Assembly (NCBI GenBank): GCA_029861675.1
Contig: JAOTYV010000125.1
Coordinates: forward strand, 1-12,272
Length of the DNA stretch: 12,272 nt
Reading direction: 5' to 3'
Source: Alphaproteobacteria bacterium
GTDB taxonomy: Bacteria > Pseudomonadota > Alphaproteobacteria > UBA8366
Part shown: positions 1 through 5,284 of the stretch, piece by piece
Layout of the letters: each line of letters starts with the position of its first letter
How positions within the stretch are numbered: position 1 is the first letter of the stretch
Translations under genes and position numbers: made by a program
Notes under the pieces: generated by a model
Databases searched by the model: none
The model's input: only the letters and a program-made list of their open reading frames with translations
Told to the model about the DNA's origin: nothing

Positions 1-403
1 TGCCGAGTCCGGCATTTTCCTTCACCGGATTGCCTTCCTGATCGAGGTTTGAAAGGACGGCGATTTCGGGCGCCGGTAACGTATGCAGCGTATCCATCTT
101 GCCGGTTTTCTCGAAATAGGCCCGCGCGGCGCCGACCTGCGGCTTGCCGAAGATGCTGGCCGCCCGGAGGTGCTGCTCGGGCGTCATTTCCTGGTCGCGG
201 AACAGCAACACGAGATGCTTCGACCACGCCTCTTGCAGCGCCGTCGCAACGGCGCCGGGGAGCGGCCTGGAAAGATCAATTCCCCGGATCTCAGCGCCGA
301 CCGCGGCGCCGGTTGGAATGATTTCGAGAGAGGCAATGCTGTTGCCAGAAATTCCGGCATTCGGTGTTTCCGAACTAGCATCGGTTTGGGTTGCGGGGGT
401 CAT
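1..403 (-). CDS. TauD/TfdA family Fe(II)/2-oxoglutarate dioxygenase, N-terminal part (gene runs off the window)
   Basis: Reading the minus strand from the ATG at 403-401 gives 134 open residues with no stop before base 1, so only the N-terminal part is present. The stretch beginning IIPTGAAVGAEIRGIDLSRP (about residues 28-47), followed by LLFRDQEMTPEQHLRAASIFG, is the typical N-terminal region of the TauD/TfdA family. These enzymes use Fe(II), O2 and 2-oxoglutarate to hydroxylate substrates such as taurine, other sulfonates or aryloxyalkanoates. The iron-binding HxD...H residues should lie just past the window edge and cannot be checked, so the substrate is unknown. The first 25 or so residues are Ser/Thr/Ala-rich and poorly conserved. 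AGGAG at 416-412 sits 8 nt before the start. The gene is divergent from an IclR regulator at 607, which probably controls it. Confidence 0.88.
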   Translation of the reverse strand, partial: MTPATQTDASSETPNAGISGNSIASLEIIPTGAAVGAEIRGIDLSRPLPGAVATALQEAWSKHLVLLFRDQEMTPEQHLRAASIFGKPQVGAARAYFEKTGKMDTLHTLPAPEIAVLSNLDQEGNPVKENAGLG

Positions 404-475
404 CGAAGTTGCTCCTGTCTGTGGCCGTCCAAGCTGACTTGCGGTTCCGCGGAATCGTGGCATTTCGGCGCGTCG

Positions 476-519
476 TCATAAAATCTAATATTTCATAATA
501 TGAAATTTATTTTATGATA
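476..519. promoter_or_regulatory. Operator-like palindromes in the tauD-like/iclR divergent promoter region
   Basis: The spacer between the divergent dioxygenase and IclR genes turns sharply AT-rich from about 478 to 528. It holds TTTCATA-A-TATGAAA at 491-505, a perfect dyad that extends one more pair to 490/506. A wider inverted repeat flanks it: TCATAAAAT at 476-484 and ATTTTATGA at 509-517. The TCATA/TATGA half-site therefore occurs four times in about 44 bp. IclR-family dimers and tetramers typically bind short, AT-rich palindromes in divergent promoter regions, so this is the likely binding site of the neighbouring regulator, covering promoters in both directions. TATGAT (513-518) or TATATT (523-528) could be a plus-strand -10, but no convincing -35 was found. 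Confidence 0.55.
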
Positions 520-606
520 CGATATATTGGAATGCTAAGATGCTCCCGTCAATCACGCACGGCGGCAGGCGCGAGCGTGCACAACACTTGAATGTGAGGC
601 GGCCGG

Positions 607-1341
607 ATGGAAAGTAAGGGCGTAACTGCGGTTGACCGGGCATTTTCGATCATCGAGGCATTCCACGCAGGCGAAGCGTCACTCACCCTGCAAACGCTTG
701 CGACCCGAACCGGACTCAACAAGGCGACCATCATTCGTCTCATCGCTTCGCTGGAAAAGGCGGGCTGCATGAGCCGGCTCGCGCACGGAGCCTACGGGCT
801 TGGTCCGTCCCTGTTGCGGTATGGCAGCCTCTATCAGTCGTCCTTTCATCTGGCGGATTACCTGTTGCCGGTGCTGCGTGATCTCGTCCGGCAAAGCGGC
901 GAGACGGCGGCCTTCTTTGTTCGCGACGGCGATATGCGGGTCTGCCTTCATCGGATTGAATCGAATTCGACGCTTCGACTGCATTTGAAAGAGGGCGAAC
1001 GGCATCCATTGCTGCCTGGAGGAACCGGCAGGGTCTTGCTTGCTTTTTCAAACGAGGGCGATGAAACGCTGGCTCAAATACGTCGAGACTATTTCGCCCT
1101 CAACATCGGCGAGCGTGAACCGGAAATTGCGTCTGTTTCGGCACCGGTATTGCGCGTGGGCAACGAGTTGGTTGGCGCGGTATCGATCACGGGTCCCTCG
1201 GCCAACTTCACCGATGGCAAGGCCGACCGTTTCGTGCCGCTACTGCTGCCCGCGGTTGCCGAGCTGACGCGACTGTCCGGCGGCGATCCGGCCCCGTTTC
1301 ATCAAAAGATGAACGACGCTCGCATCGTGTCTATTCTGTAA
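607..1341 (+). CDS. IclR family transcriptional regulator
   Basis: A 244-residue protein, the usual IclR length (about 240-270). The N-terminal winged helix-turn-helix spans about residues 5-70: VDRAFSIIEAF, then LTLQTLATRTGLNKATIIRLIASLEKAG with the recognition helix, then a wing ending YGLGPSLLRYG. The C-terminal effector-binding domain covers about 80-230 and carries family landmarks such as LRDLVRQSGETAAFFVRDGD, LPGGTGRVLLAF (about 138-149) and the late VSAPVLRVGNELVGAVSITGPS segment. The ATG at 607 has GAGG at 596-599 upstream. It is divergent from the TauD/TfdA-type dioxygenase and most likely regulates it, and possibly itself, through the palindromes at 476-519; this is inferred from position. 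The effector is unknown. Its stop is only 4 bp from the end of the convergent ureohydrolase gene. Confidence 0.93.
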   Translation: MESKGVTAVDRAFSIIEAFHAGEASLTLQTLATRTGLNKATIIRLIASLEKAGCMSRLAHGAYGLGPSLLRYGSLYQSSFHLADYLLPVLRDLVRQSGETAAFFVRDGDMRVCLHRIESNSTLRLHLKEGERHPLLPGGTGRVLLAFSNEGDETLAQIRRDYFALNIGEREPEIASVSAPVLRVGNELVGAVSITGPSANFTDGKADRFVPLLLPAVAELTRLSGGDPAPFHQKMNDARIVSIL

Positions 1342-1345
1342 CGGA

Positions 1346-2320
1346 CTATCCCATGCCGTTCCGCCGCCGGTCGACGGCGTCGGCGAGCACGCAGAGGATC
1401 TCGAACATCATGGTGGCGCCGACCAGGGCGGTGTTGCCGGACGGATCGAACGGCGGCGATACCTCGACGACGTCGCCGCCGACCAGGTCGAGACCTTGCA
1501 TTCCACGGATCATGCGTTGCGCCTCGTGGGTGGTGAAGCCGCCGACTTCCGGCGTGCCGGTGCCCGGCGCATAGACCGGGTCGAGCCCGTCCACGTCGAA
1601 ACTGAGATAGGTGGGGCCGTCGCCGGCGACGCGGCGCGCCTCGGCGATCACCGCATCGACGCCGAGATCGTAGAACTCCTCGATCGTGATGATCCGCATG
1701 CCGCTGTCGCGGGCGAAATCCATGTCGTCGCGGTGAAACAGCGAGCCGCGAATGCCGATCTGCACGACCCGGTTCGGGTCGAGCAAGCCTTCCTCCACGG
1801 CGCGGCGAAACGGCGTGCCGTGGGTATATTTCTCGCCGCCGAAATAGCTGTCCGTCGTGTCGCTGTGGGCGTCGAAATGGACCATGCCGAGCGGCCAGCG
1901 CGCGGCCAGCGCCCGCAGAATCGGCAAGGTGATGAGATGATCGCCGCCGGCGCTGAGCGGGGCCGCGCCGGCCTGTACGATATCGGTGAAGAACCCTTGG
2001 AGGCGCTCCAGCGTATCCATCAGATTGATCGGGTTGACCGGGCCGTCGCCCACATCGCCGACCCGGCAGAGTTCATAGGGCGCGAGCCCGGTCGCGTGGT
2101 TGATGCGCCGGAGCAGGCTCGACTGGTTGCGGATTTCACGCGGGCCATGCCGTGCGCCGGGCCGGTTTGTGGTGCCACCGTCCCAGGGAACGCCCGCCAG
2201 TGCGATATCGATCGTGCCGAAATCCGTCACCACCGGCAGCCGCATGAAGCTCGCGATGCCGGCGAACCGTGGCGTGGTCCCGAGGTCGGGAGGCTCCGGA
2301 CGGTTGGTGTTGTCAGCCAC
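1346..2320 (-). CDS. speB: Agmatinase-family ureohydrolase (agmatinase, or guanidinobutyrase/guanidinopropionase)
   Basis: A 324-residue member of the arginase/agmatinase superfamily, which hydrolyses guanidino compounds to an amine and urea at a binuclear Mn2+ centre. The metal-binding motifs are all present: GGDH at 125-128, DAHSD at 150-154 and SFDVDGLDP at 240-248 (D242, D244). Around them are VPWDGGTTNRPGARHGP (44-60), KYTHGTPFRRA (164-174) and a late VEVSPPFD. The wording of the N-terminal region and of THGTPFRRAVEEGLLDP resembles, from memory, the Pseudomonas GpuA/GbuA group (3-guanidinopropionase, 4-guanidinobutyrase) more than classical E. coli SpeB, so the substrate is open and the symbol is a family label. 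The start is GTG at 2320-2318, set by the strong AGGGAGG 7 nt upstream. It lies 24 bp downstream of the amino-acid dehydrogenase gene on the same strand, so the two are probably one operon. Confidence 0.93.
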   Translation of the reverse strand: MADNTNRPEPPDLGTTPRFAGIASFMRLPVVTDFGTIDIALAGVPWDGGTTNRPGARHGPREIRNQSSLLRRINHATGLAPYELCRVGDVGDGPVNPINLMDTLERLQGFFTDIVQAGAAPLSAGGDHLITLPILRALAARWPLGMVHFDAHSDTTDSYFGGEKYTHGTPFRRAVEEGLLDPNRVVQIGIRGSLFHRDDMDFARDSGMRIITIEEFYDLGVDAVIAEARRVAGDGPTYLSFDVDGLDPVYAPGTGTPEVGGFTTHEAQRMIRGMQGLDLVGGDVVEVSPPFDPSGNTALVGATMMFEILCVLADAVDRRRNGMG

Positions 2321-2344
2321 GGATGGGCCTCCCTTCGAGGACGT

Positions 2345-3397
2345 TCAGGCGGCTTCGCGGGCGCCCTGCGGGCGGGTGAACCGTTCTTCGGCCATGCTGT
2401 CGGCGATCCGGTCGGTCGGGGCCTTCTCCTGCGCCGCGCGTTCAAAGATCGACAATGATGTTTCGTAGATATGCCCGGTTCTTTCGAGCACGGCTTCCTG
2501 ATCGCCGCCCTGGGATTCGATATAGATATCGATCAATCCGCCGGCGTTGATCACATAGTCGGGGGCATAGAGGATGCCGCGCTGGCGCAGCATTTCGCCG
2601 TGGCGTGCCTCGCCGAGCTGGTTGTTGGCCGAGCCGGCGACGATCTTGGCGCCAAGTTCGGGGATTGAATGGTCGTGCAGGATGGCGCCGAGTGCGCAGG
2701 GTGCAAAGATATCGACCTTTTCGCGGTGAATCGATGCGGGGGGGATCGGTGTCGTGCCGTATTCGGCGACGGCGGCCTCGACTGCGTCGTCCATGATATC
2801 GGTAACCAGCAATTGGGCGCCGTCTTCCGCGAGGTATCGGCAGAGCCGCCGCCCGACATTGCCGAGTCCCTGCACCGCGACGCTCGTCCCGGCAAGGGAA
2901 TCGCGGCCGAATTTGAACTCAACCGCCGCAAGCATGCCCATGTAGACGCCATACGCGGTGGCGGGCGAGGGGTCGCCGCCGGCATCGGAAGAACCGTGCG
3001 CGTAGGCGGTTTCCCGACGCAATATGTCCATATCGGCGACCGTTGTGCCGACATCCTCGGCGGTATGGTAGCGGCCGCCCAGACCATCGACGAATCGGCC
3101 CATGGCGCGCAGCAAAGCGTCCGATTTTTGGGTCTTTGGATCGCCGATGATCACCGACTTGCCGCCGCCATAGGGCAGGCCGGTAATCGCGGATTTATAG
3201 GTCATGCCGCGGGATAGCCGCAGCACGTCGCGCAGTGCTTCGGCCTCGCTCTCGAAGGGCCACATACGGCAACCGCCGAGGGCCGGACCGAGGTTTGTGT
3301 TATGGATCGCAATGATGGCGCGGAGCCCGCTGTCCGGGTCGCAGCAAAAGACAACTTGTTCGTGGTTACTATATTCAGGTGACGTAAATACTGGCAT
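2345..3397 (-). CDS. ldh: Leucine dehydrogenase (Glu/Leu/Phe/Val dehydrogenase family)
   Basis: A 350-residue NAD-dependent branched-chain amino-acid dehydrogenase, which reversibly deaminates Leu/Val/Ile to the 2-oxo acid plus ammonia. The length fits the short (about 350-365 aa) leucine dehydrogenase group rather than glutamate dehydrogenase. The substrate domain has [13 protein letters not shown] (36-48) and [19 protein letters not shown] (65-83). K68 and K80 are the two lysines expected at the active site, and D115 in AEDVGT completes the triad. The Rossmann domain starts about 170 with the GLGNVG dinucleotide loop at 177-182, and the late [10 protein letters not shown] and VAGSANNQL segments are typical. 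Phenylalanine or valine dehydrogenase activity cannot be excluded from sequence. The ATG at 3397 follows a GGAG-like site, and the stop is TGA. It is first in a minus-strand pair with the ureohydrolase 24 bp downstream. The promoter presumably lies in the AT-rich spacer above 3400. Confidence 0.92.
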   Translation of the reverse strand: MPVFTSPEYSNHEQVVFCCDPDSGLRAIIAIHNTNLGPALGGCRMWPFESEAEALRDVLRLSRGMTYKSAITGLPYGGGKSVIIGDPKTQKSDALLRAMGRFVDGLGGRYHTAEDVGTTVADMDILRRETAYAHGSSDAGGDPSPATAYGVYMGMLAAVEFKFGRDSLAGTSVAVQGLGNVGRRLCRYLAEDGAQLLVTDIMDDAVEAAVAEYGTTPIPPASIHREKVDIFAPCALGAILHDHSIPELGAKIVAGSANNQLGEARHGEMLRQRGILYAPDYVINAGGLIDIYIESQGGDQEAVLERTGHIYETSLSIFERAAQEKAPTDRIADSMAEERFTRPQGAREAA

Positions 3398-3419
3398 TCA
3401 TCTCACTCCGTCCGACTGT

Positions 3420-3600
3420 CTATTTCCCCCGACCGTATGTATTTGTCCAAGACGACTTAAAAGGCTCAGGTTTGTTACTATTGTTATTCTAGCTACATTA
3501 TATATCGTGTTAATTATACCAAATTCCCAGGTATTTTTTCCTGCTTTGTTTACCAAAAAATTATTACAATATTGTTATTCAGGGGCTCGATGCATTCACT
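3420..3600. other. AT-rich intergenic island with short repeats
   Basis: This stretch is far richer in A and T than the coding sequence on either side, and no frame gives a recognisable protein. It contains a 10-bp direct repeat, ATTGTTATTC, at 3480-3489 and 3571-3580, a perfect 10-bp palindrome ACAATATTGT at 3566-3575, and runs of T (3534-3539) and A (3555-3560) that could pair. It separates the divergent dehydrogenase operon and the glutaredoxin-like gene. It may hold the operon's regulatory region, or be a remnant of acquired DNA. Confidence 0.5.
3513..3521 (-). promoter_or_regulatory. Possible extended -10 promoter element for the leucine dehydrogenase operon
   Basis: On the minus strand the AT-rich spacer reads TGGTATAAT, a match to the extended -10 pattern TGnTATAAT. 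It is about 116 bp before the dehydrogenase start. A second TATAAT lies nearer the gene at 3502-3497. Neither has a good -35 hexamer at the usual distance, so which one is used, if either, is uncertain. Confidence 0.3.
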
Positions 3601-3629
3601 TGTTACCGTCTGCAGCGGCCGGTGCGGGG

Positions 3630-3658
3630 TTGGTGGCGCGGACCATCGTCGGTATACT
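3630..3658 (+). promoter_or_regulatory. Sigma70-type promoter for the glutaredoxin-like/DinB gene
   Basis: TTGGTG at 3630-3635 and TATACT at 3653-3658 are separated by exactly 17 bp, a good match to a sigma70 promoter. Transcription would begin near 3665, giving a short leader of about 18 nt before the ATG at 3683. The ribosome binding site AGGGAG (3671-3676) lies inside that leader. The placement supports the ATG at 3683 as the real start, upstream of the in-frame TGA. Confidence 0.6.
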
Positions 3659-3682
3659 GCGCGAACTCCAAGGGAGAACGGC

Positions 3683-4465
3683 ATGTCGATGGTTGAAACG
3701 GTTCGGGTGTTCTGGCGCCCTGGGTGAACGAGTTGCTTGCGTGCGAAAGAGTTTCTTTCGTCCCAACAAATCGACCATGAATCGGTGAATGTCGAGGACG
3801 GCGCTGGCATGGACCTGTTGCGCGACCTCGGGGCTGATTCGGTGCCTGTCGTGTCCCGCGGCGGCCAGTTCGTTTATGCCCAATCGATCGGCGATGTCGC
3901 CGACTTCCTGGGGCTCGACGTGGATGCCGGGCCGACGCTAAGCCCGCCGGAACTGGTGGAAAAGCTGGATATGGTGCTGGCGGCGGCACAGCGGTTTTGG
4001 CGGCAAATGCCCGACGATGCCCTGACCCGCAAATTGCCGAACCGCGACCGCACCTATCGCGTGTTGGCGCATCATATCTTTCGCATTCCCGAGGCGTTCC
4101 TCGAAATGACCGAGGGTGCGACCCTGACCTATGAATTGCTGACCAGCAAACCGCCCGAAAACATTCAGACGGTCGAGCAGGTCACGGCATACGGTCAGGA
4201 CATTCGCGATCGGCTGAAATCCTGGTGGCGCGGGCTGGAAGATGTCACCGGCGATCAACGTGTCCCAACCTATTATGGCGAGCAACCCTTGCATGAGGTG
4301 CTGGAGCGGACGACGTGGCACGCGGCGCAGCATGTGCGGCAAACCATGATGATCCTGGAGCAGTTGGGAATCACGCCCGAGCAGCCGCTGACGGCCGACG
4401 ATCTGGCGGGATTGCCCGTACCCGAGAAGGTGTGGGACGACGAGCCTGGAGCGTCTGCGAACTAG
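3683..4465 (+). CDS. Candidate selenoprotein: glutaredoxin-like domain (UTSC active site) fused to a DinB-like domain
   Basis: The frame opens at ATG 3683 behind AGGGAG (3671-3676) and reads MSMVETVRVFWRPG, then TGA at 3725-3727, then TSCLRAKEFLSS onward without another stop to TAG at 4463. The TGA sits exactly where the first Cys of a glutaredoxin CxxC belongs, so it is read here as selenocysteine 15 with resolving Cys18, giving 260 residues. The thioredoxin fold covers about 5-80, with a probable cis-proline at P55 (SVPVV). From about 90 to 238 is a DinB-like four-helix domain with candidate metal-binding histidines H130/H131, H213 and H217 (HAAQH). An internal TTG at 3737 would give 242 residues, but it has no clear ribosome site and would drop the first strand and the active site. 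The likely role is a thiol/selenol redox protein; partner and substrate are unknown. Alternatives are a TGC-to-TGA nonsense mutation or a sequencing error. Confidence 0.75.
3732..3767 (+). promoter_or_regulatory. Candidate bacterial SECIS element downstream of the in-frame TGA
   Basis: Just after the TGA (3725-3727), CGAAAG (3744-3749) pairs with CTTTCG (3755-3760) around the five-base loop AGTTT (3750-3754). A G-U pair at 3743/3761 can extend the stem. A lower stem can form between GTTG (3732-3735) and CAAC (3764-3767), with an asymmetric internal loop. The apical loop begins 22 nt after the TGA. Bacterial SECIS elements are described as a short stem with a small loop, a G in one of the first two loop positions and a UGA-to-loop distance of roughly 16-37 nt. 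This hairpin meets all of those. The bulged U of the E. coli fdhF element is not evident. The hairpin lies inside the coding sequence. Confidence 0.6.
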
Positions 4466-4480
4466 AGTATTTAATCTTTT

Positions 4481-4522
4481 CATCAATACGTTGTTGCCGT
4501 TTTTTAACCTAACGTATTGATG
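4481..4522. repeat. 12-bp perfect inverted repeat (hairpin) after the selenoprotein candidate
   Basis: CATCAATACGTT at 4481-4492 is the exact reverse complement of AACGTATTGATG at 4511-4522, with an 18-nt loop that itself holds a run of six T (4500-4505). It starts 15 bp after the stop of the upstream gene. The position suggests a transcription terminator or mRNA-stabilising hairpin, but the stem is AT-rich and no T tract follows it, so it is not a standard rho-independent terminator. A protein-binding dyad for the downstream lipoprotein genes is the other possibility. Confidence 0.6.
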
Positions 4523-4575
4523 CAGAGTACCTCTAAATTTCCTGTAAAATTAACCTGTGATTAAGTTTCGTAGCG

Positions 4576-4623
4576 CACCCTTCGGGCTGCAATCCGCAGT
4601 GTAAGCGGATGGTCCAAAGGGTG
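4576..4623 (+). promoter_or_regulatory. Structured 5' leader ending at the ribosome binding site of the first lipoprotein
   Basis: Two nested stems can form: outer CACCCTT (4576-4582) with AAGGGTG (4617-4623), and inner ATCCGC (4592-4597) with GCGGAT (4605-4610) around a 7-nt loop. The outer stem ends directly before GGAGAGA (4624-4630), the presumed ribosome binding site for the ATG at 4633. This could affect translation or mRNA stability. It matches no riboswitch or thermometer class that I recognise. Confidence 0.4.
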
Positions 4624-4632
4624 GGAGAGACC

Positions 4633-4872
4633 ATGCGAATTTTGATCATTCTTGGCGTCGCGCTCCTGGCGAGCGCGTGCGCAGATACGCCGATGCAGGG
4701 CAACCCGAAAGGGTTCCTGCTGGAATACGACGCAAAGGCCGGTACCAAGCAGGAGGCGACGACGTACGCCACCAAACTGTGTGCCCGTCACAAACAGAAG
4801 CCGAATCTGGTTTCCGATAACAAGCGCTTACGCTCCAAATCGGTGCGTCAGGCGTGGTTTCAGTGTGTCTGA
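4633..4872 (+). CDS. Small putative lipoprotein, paralogue of the next gene
   Basis: A 79-residue protein. The N-terminus MRILIILGVALLASAC is a short signal peptide ending in a lipobox-like LASAC with Cys16 as the probable lipidated residue; the -3 position is Ala rather than the preferred Leu/Val, so lipidation is likely but not certain. The mature part is small, basic and has two further cysteines (C50, C78) that could form a disulfide. It shares the pattern EYDxK...QEA...A...C, LVxDN and a terminal FxC with the next gene, so the two are tandem duplicates. The ATG at 4633 is preferred over an in-frame ATG at 4609 because GGGAGAGA (4623-4630) precedes it and the signal peptide then starts cleanly. 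The family and function are not recognised. It ends in TGA, 86 bp before its paralogue. Confidence 0.75.
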   Translation: MRILIILGVALLASACADTPMQGNPKGFLLEYDAKAGTKQEATTYATKLCARHKQKPNLVSDNKRLRSKSVRQAWFQCV

Positions 4873-4958
4873 GGCCGCTAAGACCTTCTTTACAGTTTGA
4901 GATGCATGATCGGGAACGTCGTCGCCACGGACGCTTACCGTTGTCGAGAGGTTCCTCT

Positions 4959-5204
4959 ATGAAATGCGTCTTAGTTATCGCTGCGGCAGGCGTTTTGAGC
5001 GCCTGCGTCAGCCTGGACGGCCCGGTGGGGCCGGCCAGCGAGCGGATCACGATCGAGTATGATTCGAAGAAAGCCAATATGCAGGAAGCCAGGAAGCAGG
5101 CCGCCAATCAGTGCGAGGGCAAAGGCAAACGGGCCAGCCTGGTAACCGACAACCCGAAACCTTTCAATATCCGGCGGCGTGCCGCGGTGTTTGAGTGCCG
5201 CTGA
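4959..5204 (+). CDS. Small putative lipoprotein, paralogue of the preceding gene
   Basis: An 81-residue protein with a typical lipoprotein signal peptide, MKCVLVIAAAGVLSAC. L13-S14-A15-C16 is a consensus lipobox, so Cys16 should be lipidated and the protein anchored in the inner or outer membrane. Two mature-domain cysteines, C52 and C80, are spaced exactly as C50 and C78 in the upstream gene. The shared EYDxK, QEA, LVTDN and C-terminal FEC segments show a tandem duplication with considerable divergence. The ATG at 4959 has GAGAGG (4946-4951) at good distance; an upstream in-frame opening at 4854 overlaps the previous gene and lacks a ribosome site. No known family was recognised. The pair may be cotranscribed, ending at the terminator at 5234. 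Confidence 0.78.
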   Translation: MKCVLVIAAAGVLSACVSLDGPVGPASERITIEYDSKKANMQEARKQAANQCEGKGKRASLVTDNPKPFNIRRRAAVFECR

Positions 5205-5233
5205 CCGCGCCGATCAGGGTGAGACAGACCAAA

Positions 5234-5263
5234 AACAAGGGGCCAACCGGCCCCTTGTTCTTT
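5234..5263. terminator. Bidirectional rho-independent terminator
   Basis: AACAAGGGGCC (5234-5244) pairs with GGCCCCTTGTT (5249-5259) in an 11-bp perfect stem with the loop AACC. CTTT follows on the plus strand, and on the minus strand the stem runs into a T tract (complement of 5231-5235). It lies between the convergent lipoprotein and TPR-protein genes and can serve both. Confidence 0.88.
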
Positions 5264-5284
5264 GGATCGTCCATGCCGAAGCGT

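Noticed and set aside
49..481. Overlapping plus-strand open frames at the left edge
   Set aside because: The minus strand here encodes a TauD/TfdA N-terminus with clear family sequence; the plus frames are Arg/Ala-rich shadows.
1496..2458. Long plus-strand open frame (320 codons) opposite the ureohydrolase
   Set aside because: It is antisense to a gene with clear catalytic motifs and shows the Arg/Ala/Gly/His-rich composition typical of a GC-rich shadow frame.
3683..3727. Plain pseudogene or sequencing error explanation for the in-frame TGA
   Set aside because: Not excluded, but less likely: the only disruption falls precisely on the catalytic Cys codon, the rest of the frame is intact, and a SECIS-like hairpin follows.
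3737..4465. Start of the DinB-fusion gene at the internal TTG, giving a 242-residue protein
   Set aside because: There is no convincing ribosome site before 3737, and the product would lack the first beta strand and active site of its thioredoxin fold. The upstream ATG at 3683 has a promoter, a ribosome site and matching coding sequence.
4609..4632. Earlier ATG for the first lipoprotein
   Set aside because: It would put eight polar residues before the signal peptide and lies inside the leader hairpin; the ATG at 4633 has the ribosome binding site.
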